Positions 19,915 through 28,778 of a DNA stretch of 64,000 nt are shown here, one piece after another. The notes beneath the pieces were generated by a model, which was not told where the DNA came from, did no database searches, and saw nothing but the letters and a program-made list of their open reading frames with translations. Position numbers and translations under genes: made by a program. The DNA is from Pseudomonas lactis (GTDB taxonomy: Bacteria > Pseudomonadota > Gammaproteobacteria > Pseudomonadales > Pseudomonadaceae). The stretch is taken from assembly GCF_001439845.1 (NCBI RefSeq), contig NZ_JYLO01000001.1, positions 496,001-560,000 on the forward strand, in the 5' to 3' direction. Each line of letters opens with the position of its first letter. Position 1 is the stretch's first letter.

Positions 19915-20149
19915 GGGCGATCCTCTAGGGTCGAAGGTGAGGGTGGGCGGCGCGCAGCTGCCTCGGGTCGTCATGGTAGCAGCTTCAGGGTGCCCTTTGC
20001 TTTCACTTACCGCAGGCGTAGGCAGCCAGAAGCCCGTTGAACAGGTGATGAAGGTGCATAGCATGAACTCCCGTGAGTGATGGGCCGATCATAATCAGGG
20101 TGAGGCAGTTTGGCTGGTTGATTGTGTTGATGAAGCTGATAGCCTAAAG

Positions 20150-20159
20150 TTGTATACAA
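20150..20159. promoter_or_regulatory. Palindrome TTGTATACAA upstream of azu
   Basis: A perfect 10-base palindrome sits four bases before the ANR box. It resembles operator sites of GntR-type regulators, but the binding protein is unknown. Confidence 0.35.
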
Positions 20160-20163
20160 TCTT

Positions 20164-20177
20164 TTGATTCAGATCAT
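20164..20177 (+). promoter_or_regulatory. ANR/FNR box of azu
   Basis: TTGATTCAGATCAT matches the ANR consensus TTGAT-N4-ATCAA in 9 of 10 fixed positions. The centre is about 77 bases before the azu ATG, consistent with activation from -41.5. Azurin is known to be ANR-dependent in P. aeruginosa. Confidence 0.75.
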
Positions 20178-20247
20178 AAGAACTCAAGCCTGATTGAGGC
20201 ACCTTTACCGCAATCCGCGTTTTTAAAACCCTGCCTTGGAGATTCAC

Positions 20248-20694
20248 ATGTTTGCCAAACTCGTTGCTGTTTCCCTGCTGACTCTGGCGAGCGGCCAGTT
20301 GCTTGCTGCAGAGTGCAAGGTCACTGTCGACTCCACTGACCAGATGTCTTTCAACACCAAAGAAATCACCATCGACAAGAGCTGCAAGCAGTTCACCGTC
20401 GAGCTGACGCACTCGGGTAACCTGCCCAAGAACGTGATGGGCCATAACTGGGTGCTGACCACCGAAGCCAATATGCAACCGGTGGCAACCGACGGCATGG
20501 CCGCGGGGATCGACAAGGATTACCTGAAAGCCGGTGATGAGCGCATCATCGCCCACACCAAGATCATCGGTGCTGGCGAGAAAGACTCGGTGACCTTCGA
20601 CGTCTCCAAGCTGAAAGCTGATGAGAAGTACAGCTTCTTCTGCTCGTTCCCAGGCCACATCTCGATGATGAAAGGTGCTGTGGTTCTGAAGTAA
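20248..20694 (+). CDS. azu: Azurin
   Basis: Azurin is a periplasmic type 1 blue copper electron carrier. The 148-residue precursor has a signal peptide ending before [11 protein letters not shown], giving a 128-residue mature form as usual. The copper ligands are present: Gly and His in VMGHNWVL, and Cys, His and Met in the [10 protein letters not shown] loop. The two disulfide cysteines (near mature positions 3 and 26) are present. I chose the ATG at 20248 ([11 protein letters not shown]) over the ATG twelve bases upstream, because the former fits the CTTGGAGA ribosome-binding site. Expression is probably oxygen-regulated through the ANR box. Confidence 0.97.
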   Translation: MFAKLVAVSLLTLASGQLLAAECKVTVDSTDQMSFNTKEITIDKSCKQFTVELTHSGNLPKNVMGHNWVLTTEANMQPVATDGMAAGIDKDYLKAGDERIIAHTKIIGAGEKDSVTFDVSKLKADEKYSFFCSFPGHISMMKGAVVLK

Positions 20695-20710
20695 GACCGC
20701 GTTATCGTTC

Positions 20711-20792
20711 ATCGCAGGCAAGCCAGCTCCCACATTCGACCGCATTCCCATGTTGGAATCCGGTCAAGTGTGGGAGCTGGCTTGCCTGCGAT
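20711..20792. repeat. REP doublet 6
   Basis: Inverted pair of REP arms between the convergent azu and nadE genes, with a loop that itself contains the inverted pieces CGACCGCATTCC and GGAATCCGGTC. It may serve as a transcription-stop or mRNA-end structure for both genes. Confidence 0.9.
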
Positions 20793-20830
20793 GGCGATGT
20801 GACAATCAATGCAAAACGATCAGGTTCACC

Positions 20831-21658
20831 TCAAGGTGCAAACGGCATCACCCGCTTGTGCTCAGTCTTGCGATAGGTATCGCAGATAATCTTGAACGCC
20901 TCTTCACGCACCGGCTCACCCTGCAGGAACGCATCGATCTCGGCATAGGTCACCCCATGTGACGCTTCGTCCGGCTTGCCCGGCGACAGGTCTTCCAGGT
21001 CAGCGGTCGGCACCTTCTCCACCAGCGATTCCGGCGCGCCAAAGTGACGGGCGATGGCCCGCACCTGATGCTTCACCAGCCCGCTCAACGGCGCCAGGTC
21101 ACAGGCCCCGTCACCGAACTTGGTGAAAAAGCCCATCACCGCTTCTGCCGCATGGTCGGTGCCGATCACCAGGCCGCCCGCCGCGCCGGCGATGGTGTAC
21201 TGGGCCACCATGCGCATGCGCGCCTTGGTATTGCCCAGCACGAAGTCACGGGACGCCGCGGCCTTGCCTTCAAAGGCGGCCACTTCATTGGCCAGGGCTT
21301 TTACTGCCGGGCCGATGTTCACGGTGTGGCGTTCGTCCGGCTCGATAAAGTCCACGCAAGCCTGGGCGTCGTGTTCGTCGAACTGGGTTTCGTAGGGCAG
21401 GCGCACGGCGATAAAACGGTACGCCTCATCACCGGTGCTGGCGCGCAGTTCCTGCATCGCACGTTGGGCCAAGAGGCCTGCGGTCAGGGAATCGACACCG
21501 CCACTGATGCCGAGCACCAGGGTCTTGAGCCCGGAATTGCGCAGGCAGTCCTGGATAAAGGCCACGCGCCGGGCAACTTCGGCTTCGAGTGCGGCCTGGT
21601 CTTTGAACGGGGCTTGCACCTTGAGCTGTTGCGCAATCTCACGCTGTACGGCTTGCAT
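20831..21658 (-). CDS. nadE: NH3-dependent NAD+ synthetase
   Basis: NadE converts nicotinate adenine dinucleotide to NAD+ using ammonia and ATP. The 275-residue length fits the ammonia-dependent form without a glutaminase domain. The ATP pyrophosphatase loop SGGVDS is in [15 protein letters not shown], and the NAD-binding segments [12 protein letters not shown] and [23 protein letters not shown] are intact. It lies three bases after pncB on the same strand, forming a nicotinate salvage operon. The GGAGTG ribosome-binding site overlaps the pncB stop region. Confidence 0.96.
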   Translation of the reverse strand: MQAVQREIAQQLKVQAPFKDQAALEAEVARRVAFIQDCLRNSGLKTLVLGISGGVDSLTAGLLAQRAMQELRASTGDEAYRFIAVRLPYETQFDEHDAQACVDFIEPDERHTVNIGPAVKALANEVAAFEGKAAASRDFVLGNTKARMRMVAQYTIAGAAGGLVIGTDHAAEAVMGFFTKFGDGACDLAPLSGLVKHQVRAIARHFGAPESLVEKVPTADLEDLSPGKPDEASHGVTYAEIDAFLQGEPVREEAFKIICDTYRKTEHKRVMPFAP

Positions 21659-21661
21659 GAT

Positions 21662-22876
21662 TCACTCCTTGCTGGATAGGGCAGGTACTTTGAAAACGTG
21701 ACGCAAATAGGCGACAAAATTCGGGTCGGTGCAATGGGTCTTGCCCGCTTCATCGGAGATCTTCGCGACGGGCTGGCCATTGCAGGCGGTCATTTTAAGC
21801 ACGATGCTCATCGGTTCCACCCCTGGAATATCACAGGTCAGGTTGGTGCCGATGCCAAAGCTCACATTAATGCGACCACGCAATGCGCGGAATATTTCCA
21901 ACGCCTTGGGCAATGTCAGACTGTCGGAGAACACCAGGGTCTTGCTCATCGGTTCGATGCCCAGCTTGTGGTAGTGAGCGATGGCTTTTTCCGCCCACTG
22001 GATTGGATCGCCGGAGTCATGGCGCAGGCCGTCGAACAGCTTGGCGAAGTACAAGTCGAAGTCGCCCAGGAACGCGTCGGTGGTGATGCAATCGGTGAGG
22101 GCGATACCCAGCAGGCCCCGGTACTCGCGCACCCAGCAATCAAGCGCGGCGATCTGACTGTCGATCAGGCGCGGGCCGAGTTGCTGGTGGGCCATGATCC
22201 ATTCATGGGCCATGGTGCCCAGCGGCTTCATATCGAATTCGCGCGCCAAGTGCACGTTGCTGGTGCCGACAAAGCGCCCAGGGAAATCGTGCTTGAGCAC
22301 GCTGACCACTTCCTCTTGCACCCGGTAGGAAAAGCGCCGGCGCGTGCCGAAATCCGCCACTTGCAGCTCCGACAGCTCGTCGCTGCTGGCATTGGCGGTC
22401 AGCCAGTCGAACTTGCGATACAGCTGCTCGCGGGCCTGTTCAAGGATCACGGTCTGGTAGCGGTAGCGGTTACGCACCTCGCTGACGATGGCCAGCATCG
22501 GCACTTCAAACAGGATCACATGCAGCCACGGTCCGCGCAGGCGGATAAACAACTCGCCGTTCTCGATACCGGTTTGCACATACCGCAGGTTGAAGCGAAA
22601 CAGCCCGAGAAAGCGCAGAAAATCCGGCTTCATAAAGCTGATGCGTTCCAGGAACCCCAGTTGATCGGGGCTCAGGCTCAGCTCGGCGAGGCGCTCGATC
22701 TGGTAACGGATCTCCGCCAGGTAAGGACGCAGGTCTTCACTGTTACGGCAACGAAACTCCCATTCAACTTCCACGTTCGGGTAGTTGTGCAGCACCGCCT
22801 GCATCATGGTCAGCTTGTAGAAGTCGGTGTCGAGCAGGTTCTGCACGATGCGATCGGCAAACACACTCTCGCTCAT
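21662..22876 (-). CDS. pncB: Nicotinate phosphoribosyltransferase
   Basis: PncB forms nicotinate mononucleotide from nicotinate and PRPP at the cost of ATP. The 404-residue protein starts with [23 protein letters not shown], the family signature. The active-site region with [23 protein letters not shown] and [16 protein letters not shown] is complete. It is the first gene of a pncB-nadE operon, so salvage and the last NAD step are coexpressed. Confidence 0.96.
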   Translation of the reverse strand: MSESVFADRIVQNLLDTDFYKLTMMQAVLHNYPNVEVEWEFRCRNSEDLRPYLAEIRYQIERLAELSLSPDQLGFLERISFMKPDFLRFLGLFRFNLRYVQTGIENGELFIRLRGPWLHVILFEVPMLAIVSEVRNRYRYQTVILEQAREQLYRKFDWLTANASSDELSELQVADFGTRRRFSYRVQEEVVSVLKHDFPGRFVGTSNVHLAREFDMKPLGTMAHEWIMAHQQLGPRLIDSQIAALDCWVREYRGLLGIALTDCITTDAFLGDFDLYFAKLFDGLRHDSGDPIQWAEKAIAHYHKLGIEPMSKTLVFSDSLTLPKALEIFRALRGRINVSFGIGTNLTCDIPGVEPMSIVLKMTACNGQPVAKISDEAGKTHCTDPNFVAYLRHVFKVPALSSKE

Positions 22877-23000
22877 AACGGGAATCTCCAGACGGGTCGG
22901 CGATGGAGGCCGGCCTTTACGCGCAATTGAGGAAGGGGGTTAGTGGCGCATAGACCTGTGGGGGATTGCCAGTGATTTTTTCAGTAAGGCCACTGGCGCC

Positions 23001-23067
23001 ATCGCAGGCAAGCCAGCTCCCACCTTTGAAATGCGTTCCAAACGGTGGGAGCTGGCTTGCCTGCGAT
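23001..23067. repeat. REP doublet 7
   Basis: Inverted REP pair with the loop CTTTGAAATGCGTTCCAAACG between pncB and the LysR gene. Confidence 0.9.
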
Positions 23068-23083
23068 GGCGATTCTCCAGGCG

Positions 23084-23974
23084 CTAAAGCACCTGCTCCA
23101 TCATCCACTTCACAAATTCGCGCACCTTGGGCACCTCCGCCGAATGCTCAGGATACGCCAGGTAATAAGCATCCTGGCTGGGCATCCCATGCTGCCAGGG
23201 AATCACCAGCTTGCCCTCGGCCAATTCCTCCTCCACCAGAAAGCGCGGCAACAGCGCCACGCCGCACCCCACCTGCGCCGCACGGATGCACATGTAGAAC
23301 GTGTCGAACCGCGGCCCGTGGTAACTGTGCTCGGTATGAAAGCCCTGGCTGGCGAACCAGTCATGCCAGCCCTGAGGCCGCGAGGCGTTTTGCAGCAGCA
23401 CCAGCTCGCTCAGTTGCGTGGGGTCGGTGAAGGGCTCGGCGGGGAGGCTGTCGGGCGAACACACCGGTACCAGCTCTTCACTGAACAGCTTCAGGCTCTC
23501 GGTGCCGGGACGTGCGCCCTGGCCGAAATAGAACGCCATGTCGGCCTTGCCTTGCAGCAATTCGTCCGGGGCCTGTTCATTGCACAGGTCCAAGTGGATC
23601 TGCGGGTGGCGCAAACGCCATCCCTTGAGGCGCGGCACCAGCCAGCGTGCGCCGAAGGTGTAGGGCGTGGACACACGCAGCACTTCGGTTTCGCCGCCGT
23701 AGGAGCGCAGGTAGTGGGTGGACATTTCCACCTGGGTGAGGATCTTGCGCACTTCCACCAGGTACAGGTCGCCCGCCGGGGTCATCTGCAAGCGCCGGCG
23801 CACGCGGCGAAACAGCAGGTGTTGCAACAGTTCTTCCAACTGAGCCACCTGTTTGCTCACCGCGCTTTGGGTGAGGTTCAGTTCCTCGGCGGCGCGGGTG
23901 AAGCTCAGGTGGCGGGTGGCCGCTTCGAAACACTGCAGGGCGGTGATCGAGGGCAAATGTCTTTTGTTCAGCAC
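23084..23974 (-). CDS. LysR-family regulator next to the pipecolate genes
   Basis: The 296-residue regulator has an N-terminal winged helix-turn-helix (ALQCFEAATRHLSFTRAAEELNLTQSAVSKQVAQLE) and a C-terminal effector-binding domain. It is divergent from amaB, and an equivalent regulator sits next to amaB-amaA in P. putida, so it probably controls pipecolate/lysine catabolism. The start is the GTG at 23974, preceded by AGAGG; the long open frame further upstream has no supporting site and would run through the intergenic region. Effector unknown. Confidence 0.85.
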   Translation of the reverse strand: MLNKRHLPSITALQCFEAATRHLSFTRAAEELNLTQSAVSKQVAQLEELLQHLLFRRVRRRLQMTPAGDLYLVEVRKILTQVEMSTHYLRSYGGETEVLRVSTPYTFGARWLVPRLKGWRLRHPQIHLDLCNEQAPDELLQGKADMAFYFGQGARPGTESLKLFSEELVPVCSPDSLPAEPFTDPTQLSELVLLQNASRPQGWHDWFASQGFHTEHSYHGPRFDTFYMCIRAAQVGCGVALLPRFLVEEELAEGKLVIPWQHGMPSQDAYYLAYPEHSAEVPKVREFVKWMMEQVL

Positions 23975-23986
23975 GGCATGCCTCTT

Positions 23987-24007
23987 TTTATTCTTTGCAT
24001 GAATAAA
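23987..24007. promoter_or_regulatory. LysR-type palindromic site
   Basis: TTTATTC-N7-GAATAAA is a perfect dyad of the T-N11-A type between the divergent LysR and amaB genes. It is placed next to the LysR start, as expected for an autoregulatory and activator site. Confidence 0.55.
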
Positions 24008-24128
24008 GGGAATGATATCTCGCCTAATCGTCGTTTGTTGGCAAGTCTTGGGCCAGCTACAAATAGGGCCAGGATCGCCGTGCGTATTGCGGCGCGAATT
24101 TTTGTATGCAGATTTGAAGGAGTGACCC

Positions 24129-25619
24129 ATGGTTGCCGCATTGCTTGATCGTCTCGGGGTAAACCCGGCGCTGTACCAGGCCGGGAAACAACCCGTGCAT
24201 TCACCGATTGATGGCAGCCGTATCGGCAGTGTCCATTGGGAAGGCGCCGCCGAGGTGGAGCAACAGGTCAGTCGCGCCGAGCATGCATTCGAGGCCTGGC
24301 GCAAGGTGCCGGCACCGCGACGTGGCGAGCTGGTGCGCCAGTTCGGCGACGTATTGCGCGAATACAAGGCCGACCTGGGTGAACTCGTTTCCTGGGAGGC
24401 CGGCAAAATCACCCAGGAAGGCTTGGGTGAAGTGCAGGAAATGATCGACATCTGCGACTTCGCCGTGGGCCTGTCGCGTCAGCTGTACGGCTTGACCATC
24501 GCCTCCGAGCGCCCAGGCCACCATATGCGCGAAACCTGGCACCCGCTGGGCGTGGTCGGCGTGATCAGCGCCTTCAACTTCCCGGTGGCCGTGTGGGCGT
24601 GGAACACTGCGCTGGCCTTGGTGTGCGGCAACGCGGTGATCTGGAAACCGTCGGAAAAGACCCCGCTCACCGCACTGGCCTGCCAGGCCTTGTTCGAGCG
24701 CGTACTGAAAAAATTCGACGGTGCCCCTGAGTATCTCAGCCAAGTGATCATTGGCGGCCGCGACGCCGGCGCTGCGCTGGTGGATGACCCGCGCGTCGCC
24801 CTGATCAGCGCCACCGGCAGCACGCGCATGGGCCGTGAAGTGGCACCCAAAGTCGCCGCGCGTTTCGCCCGCAGCATTCTTGAGCTGGGCGGCAACAACG
24901 CGATGATCCTCGGCCCAAGCGCCGACCTGGACATGGCCGTACGCGCCATCCTGTTCAGCGCAGTGGGCACCGCCGGCCAACGCTGCACCACCCTGCGCCG
25001 GCTGATCGCCCATGAGTCGGTCAAGGAAGAAATCGTCACCCGCCTCAAGGCCGCCTATTCCAAGGTGCGCATCGGCCACCCGCTGGAAGGCAACCTGATC
25101 GGCCCGCTGATCGACAAGCACAGCTTCGACAACATGCAGGACGCCCTTGAGCAAGCCTTGAGCGAAGGCGGCAAGGTGTTCGGCGGCAAGCGCCAACTGC
25201 AAGACACATTCCCCAACGCCTATTACGTATCGCCGGCCATCGTGGAAATGCCCGAGCAAAGCGACGTGGTGTGCAGCGAAACCTTCGCGCCGATTCTTTA
25301 CGTGGTCGGCTACACCGACTTCGCCGAAGCCCTGCGCCTGAACAACGCCGTGCCGCAAGGCTTGTCGTCCTGCATCTTCACCACCGACGTGCGTGAGGCC
25401 GAGCAGTTCATGTCGGCGGTGGGCAGCGACTGTGGCATCGCCAACGTCAACATCGGCCCGAGCGGCGCGGAGATCGGTGGCGCGTTCGGGGGTGAAAAAG
25501 AGACCGGCGGCGGGCGTGAATCGGGCTCGGATGCGTGGCGCGGGTATATGCGCAGGCAGACCAATACTGTGAACTACTCGCTGGAACTGCCGTTGGCCCA
25601 AGGCATCACGTTCGACTGA
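24129..25619 (+). CDS. amaB: L-piperidine-6-carboxylate (aminoadipate semialdehyde) dehydrogenase
   Basis: This NAD(P)-dependent aldehyde dehydrogenase oxidises alpha-aminoadipate semialdehyde/piperideine-6-carboxylate to L-2-aminoadipate in lysine catabolism. The 496-residue protein is of the antiquitin (ALDH7) type, with the conserved GVISAFNFPVAVWAWN, ISATGSTRMGREVA, catalytic glutamate in LELGGNNAMILG and catalytic cysteine in TAGQRCTTLRRL. The adjacent FAD oxidase matches amaA, and the LysR regulator is divergent. This is the same trio as in P. putida. GAAGGAG precedes the start. Confidence 0.92.
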   Translation: MVAALLDRLGVNPALYQAGKQPVHSPIDGSRIGSVHWEGAAEVEQQVSRAEHAFEAWRKVPAPRRGELVRQFGDVLREYKADLGELVSWEAGKITQEGLGEVQEMIDICDFAVGLSRQLYGLTIASERPGHHMRETWHPLGVVGVISAFNFPVAVWAWNTALALVCGNAVIWKPSEKTPLTALACQALFERVLKKFDGAPEYLSQVIIGGRDAGAALVDDPRVALISATGSTRMGREVAPKVAARFARSILELGGNNAMILGPSADLDMAVRAILFSAVGTAGQRCTTLRRLIAHESVKEEIVTRLKAAYSKVRIGHPLEGNLIGPLIDKHSFDNMQDALEQALSEGGKVFGGKRQLQDTFPNAYYVSPAIVEMPEQSDVVCSETFAPILYVVGYTDFAEALRLNNAVPQGLSSCIFTTDVREAEQFMSAVGSDCGIANVNIGPSGAEIGGAFGGEKETGGGRESGSDAWRGYMRRQTNTVNYSLELPLAQGITFD

Positions 25620-25625
25620 CCAGAC

Positions 25626-25733
25626 TGATCGTTCCCACGCTCTGCGTGGGAACGCATTCTGTGACGCTCCGCGTCACGACAATGCGGACGCGGAGCGTCC
25701 AAGGCTACATTCCCACGCAGAGCGTGGGAACGA
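25626..25733. repeat. Four-hairpin intergenic repeat, copy 2
   Basis: Outer hairpins CCCACGCTCTGCGTGGG and CCCACGCAGAGCGTGGG, inner hairpins TGACGCTCCGCGTCA and GGACGCGGAGCGTCC. It is inserted between amaB and amaA, about 30 bases before the amaA start. Confidence 0.85.
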
Positions 25734-25763
25734 GCGGTGGTGAATTCATCCCGGAGTCTGGCA

Positions 25764-27047
25764 ATGGCACTGCGCGAAACATGTTTATGGGAACACCTCA
25801 CCCCAGGCCGCCCGAACCGAGCCGCGCTCAAGGGCGCGGTCAAGGTGGATGTGTGCGTGATCGGCGCCGGCATCACCGGTTTGTCGGCGGCCATTCATTT
25901 GCTGGAACAGGGTAAAAGCGTCGCCGTACTGGAGGCCCATCGCACCGGCCACGGCGGTTCGGGGCGCAACGTCGGGCTGGTCAATGCCGGCCTGTGGATT
26001 CCACCGGACGAGATCGAGGCCGGTTTCGGTACGGCGGTGGGCAGCCAGCTCAACCGCATGTTGGGTGCGGCGCCGTCCCTGGTGTTCAGCCTGATCGACA
26101 AGTACAACATCGACTGCCAATTGCGCCGTGAAGGCACCTTGCACATGGCGCACAACGCCCGTGGCGAGGCGGACTTGCGCAGCCGTGAGCAGCAGTGGAA
26201 ACGCCGTGGCGCGCCGGTTGAGTTACTCACCGGCCAGGCCTGCGAGCACGCCACCGGTACCCGCAAAATCGCCGCCGCATTGCTGGATCGGCGCGCCGGC
26301 ACCTTGAACCCCATGGCCTATACCACGGGGTTGGCGAATGCCGCCGTGGGGCTGGGCGGGCAATTGTTCGATCATTCGCCGGTCACCCAGCTTGAGCGCC
26401 AAGGCGCCGATTGGTCGGTACAGACTGCCGAGGGCGCGGTGCAGGCCGCGCAGGTGGTGATCGCCTCCAATGCTTACACCGAGGGCGAATGGACCGAGCT
26501 GCGGCGTAACTTCTTCCCCGGCTATTACTACCAGGTGGCCTCGGCGCCGCTGACCGATGACGCGGCCAAGCAAATCCTCCCCGGCGGCCAAGGCTCATGG
26601 GACACCCGCCAGGTCCTGAGCAGTATTCGCCGCGATGCCGATGGCCGCCTGTTGCTCGGCAGCCTGGGCAATGGCAACCAGAAACCGGCATGGTTTCTCA
26701 AAGCGTGGGCCGATCGGGTGCAGCAACACTACTTCCCGTACCTCAAACCGGTGCAATGGGAATACACCTGGACCGGCTGCATCGCGTTCACCCCTGACCA
26801 CTTGATGCGCCTGTTCGAACCGGCCCCTGGCCTGGTGGCGGTTACCGGTTATAACGGGCGCGGGGTGACCACCGGCAGCGTGGTGGGCAAGGCGTTTGCC
26901 GACTACCTGTGTCACCAGGATCCCCAAGCCTTGCCGATCCCCTTTGCCCGCATGCAGCCCCTGGCCGCCGTGGGCCTGCGCAGTTGCCTGTATGAAGCCG
27001 GTTTCTCGCTCTATCACGCCGGACAATGCCTGAGGATCGTGATCTGA
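25764..27047 (+). CDS. amaA: L-pipecolate oxidase (FAD-dependent oxidoreductase)
   Basis: AmaA oxidises L-pipecolate to piperideine-6-carboxylate, the substrate of AmaB. The 427-residue protein has an N-terminal Rossmann FAD motif (DVCVIGAGITGLSAAIHLLEQG) and the GGSGRNVGLVNAGLW segment typical of DadA/AmaA oxidases. The C-terminal part (WEYTWTGCIAFTPDHLM, GYNGRGVTTGSVVGK) closes the FAD site. The start at 25764 (MALRETCLWEHL) has a GGAG site; the GTG at 25737 lies at the edge of the four-hairpin repeat and is less likely. Gene order supports the name. Confidence 0.9.
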   Translation: MALRETCLWEHLTPGRPNRAALKGAVKVDVCVIGAGITGLSAAIHLLEQGKSVAVLEAHRTGHGGSGRNVGLVNAGLWIPPDEIEAGFGTAVGSQLNRMLGAAPSLVFSLIDKYNIDCQLRREGTLHMAHNARGEADLRSREQQWKRRGAPVELLTGQACEHATGTRKIAAALLDRRAGTLNPMAYTTGLANAAVGLGGQLFDHSPVTQLERQGADWSVQTAEGAVQAAQVVIASNAYTEGEWTELRRNFFPGYYYQVASAPLTDDAAKQILPGGQGSWDTRQVLSSIRRDADGRLLLGSLGNGNQKPAWFLKAWADRVQQHYFPYLKPVQWEYTWTGCIAFTPDHLMRLFEPAPGLVAVTGYNGRGVTTGSVVGKAFADYLCHQDPQALPIPFARMQPLAAVGLRSCLYEAGFSLYHAGQCLRIVI

Positions 27048-27068
27048 TCAGCGAAATACCCCTCAGAA

Positions 27069-27091
27069 GCCTGCATTTTCTTAGCAGGCTA
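27069..27091 (+). terminator. Possible amaA terminator hairpin
   Basis: AGCCTGC pairs with GCAGGCT around a 9-base loop, 22 bases after amaA. There is no T-run, so it may be only an mRNA-end structure. The rest of the 374-base gap to the transporter holds several short inverted repeats, including CAGTTCC with GGAACTG about 24 bases apart near 27138-27176 and AGGCGT-CGAA-ACGCCT near 27277. These may be activator sites for the sigma-54 promoter. Confidence 0.4.
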
Positions 27092-27336
27092 CCCATCTGT
27101 ATTGGTGCAAGTCGTAGCAATCACGCACTGTAAATGTGCAGTTCCGTTACGCACGTTGTTACAGCTGTAGGAACTGTCGTTTATGCCTGTGGTTGCAGGT
27201 GCGACCTGCCAGGGTTGTACTTTTTTGCAGTGTTGGTTGCACCTGTAGACGCTAGACGGTTGCACGTCCTGGCAAAAGGCGTCGAAACGCCTGTAATAAC
27301 AATGACACCGTGTCTTTTTGAAGAATAAAAACGTAA

Positions 27337-27352
27337 TGGCACGCGGCTTGCT
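27337..27352 (+). promoter_or_regulatory. Sigma-54 promoter of the amino-acid transporter operon
   Basis: TGGCACGCGGCTTGCT fits the TGGCACG-N4-TTGCW consensus at every defined position. Transcription should start about 12 bases after the GC element, giving a 5' leader of about 60 nt. It implies control by a sigma-54-dependent activator, for example NtrC, but no perfect NtrC dyad was seen upstream. Confidence 0.88.
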
Positions 27353-27421
27353 CTGAGCTTTCGGTGAAAAGTTTGAATGCAAGTTGTCGTGCCAAAAATC
27401 AAAAATATCGGAGCACCACTC

Positions 27422-28558
27422 ATGTCCCAGACGTTTTACAAGAAAGGTTTTCTGGCCCTCGCCGTTGCTGCGGCGCTGGGTGTTTCTACGTTTGTTCAAG
27501 CTGATGTGAAAATTGGTGTGGCGGGCCCGATGACGGGTGCCAACGCCGCTTTCGGTGAGCAGTACATGAAGGGTGCCCAGGCGGCAGCCGACGTTATCAA
27601 CAAGGCCGGCGGCATCAACGGCGAGCAGATCAAGCTGGTGGCGGGCGATGACGCCTGTGAACCCAAGCAGGCCGTGGCCGTGGCCAACCGCCTGGCCGAC
27701 CAGGACAAAGTGATCGGTGTGGTCGGGCACTTCTGCTCATCCAACACCATCCCGGCGTCGGAGGTTTACGACGAAGCAGGCATCATCGCCATCACCCCAG
27801 GCTCCACCAACCCACAAGTGACCGAACGCGGCCTGGGCGCCATGTTCCGTATGTGCGGGCGTGACGACCAACAAGGCATCGTCGCCGGCGACTACATCGT
27901 CGACGTGCTCAAAGGCAAGAAAGTCGCGGTGATCAATGACAAGGACACCTACGGCAAAGGCCTGGCCGACGCCACCGCAGCCCAACTGACCAAGCGCGGC
28001 GTCAAGCCGGTGCTGGAAGAGGGCCTGACCCGTGGCGAGAAAGACTTCAGCGCCCTGGTCACCAAAATCCGTTCCCTGGGCGCCGACGTCGTGTACTTCG
28101 GCGGCCTGCATCCGGAAGCCGGCCCATTGGTACGCCAGATCCGTGAAGCGGGCCTCAAAGACGTCAAGTTCATGTCCGATGACGGCGTGGTCACCGACGA
28201 ACTGGTGTCCACCGCAGGTGGTGCGCAGTACGTCGATGGCGTGTACATGACCTTCGGCGCCGACCCGCGCCTGCTGCCAGACAGCAAGACCGTGGTGGAA
28301 GAGTTCCGCAAGAACGGCACCGAGCCTGAAGGCTACACTCTGTACGCCTACGCCTCGATCCAGGCCCTGGCCGCCGGTTTCAACGGTGCCAAGTCCAACA
28401 AGGGCGAGGATGCTGCCAAGTGGTTGAAGGCTAACCCGGTTAAAACCGTCATGGGCGAAAAAGCCTGGGATGCCAAGGGCGATCTGAAAGTCTCTGACTA
28501 CGTGGTTTACCAGTGGGACAAAGACGGCAAATACCATCAGTTGGAAAAGCAGAAGTAA
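27422..28558 (+). CDS. Branched-chain-type amino-acid ABC transporter, periplasmic binding protein
   Basis: The 378-residue Leu/Ile/Val-binding-type protein has a signal peptide ending near VSTFVQA-DVKIGVAGPMTG. The two-lobed periplasmic receptor motifs are INKAGGINGEQIKLVAGDDACEPKQAVAVAN, VVGHFCSSNTIPASEVY and YFGGLHPEAGPLVRQIREAG. The two cysteines typical of this family (DACEP and FCSS) are present. It differs clearly from P. aeruginosa BraC as I recall that sequence, so I do not use the braC name. The start at 27422 was chosen because the longer frame has no signal peptide. The ligand is unknown; next to amaA/amaB it might be a lysine-pathway compound. Confidence 0.92.
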   Translation: MSQTFYKKGFLALAVAAALGVSTFVQADVKIGVAGPMTGANAAFGEQYMKGAQAAADVINKAGGINGEQIKLVAGDDACEPKQAVAVANRLADQDKVIGVVGHFCSSNTIPASEVYDEAGIIAITPGSTNPQVTERGLGAMFRMCGRDDQQGIVAGDYIVDVLKGKKVAVINDKDTYGKGLADATAAQLTKRGVKPVLEEGLTRGEKDFSALVTKIRSLGADVVYFGGLHPEAGPLVRQIREAGLKDVKFMSDDGVVTDELVSTAGGAQYVDGVYMTFGADPRLLPDSKTVVEEFRKNGTEPEGYTLYAYASIQALAAGFNGAKSNKGEDAAKWLKANPVKTVMGEKAWDAKGDLKVSDYVVYQWDKDGKYHQLEKQK

Positions 28559-28588
28559 TAACGCGGCGGCTTGAACACCTCGATCTCT

Positions 28589-28677
28589 GTGGGAGCCGGG
28601 CTTGCCCGCGATGACGGCCTCAATACCAACACCTGTGTTGAATGTGAAACCGCTATCGCAGGCAAGCCAGCTCCCAC
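28589..28677. repeat. REP doublet 8
   Basis: GTGGGAGCCGGGCTTGCCCGC and a reverse unit with GGCAAGCCAGCTCCCAC face each other between the binding-protein gene and livH. It may stabilise the upstream mRNA and favour higher levels of the binding protein. Confidence 0.88.
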
Positions 28678-28778
28678 AGAGGGCCAGGTTGCCTGCTCTA
28701 TTGCAACAAACCTGTCTTTTCCTCCAGAAGCGCCGCACACCCCCAGGTGTGCAGGTGCTCACCGCGTGAGATTGCGTT

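Noticed and set aside
24201..25601. Long minus-strand open frame (466 codons) inside amaB
   Set aside because: It lies fully opposite a well-conserved aldehyde dehydrogenase, its translation is rich in His/Arg/Gly with no recognisable motif, and such antisense frames are common in GC-rich DNA.
27048..27336. NtrC binding sites before the transporter promoter
   Set aside because: Only isolated GGTGCA and TGCACC halves are seen, without the GCACC-N5-GGTGC spacing, so no site is claimed.
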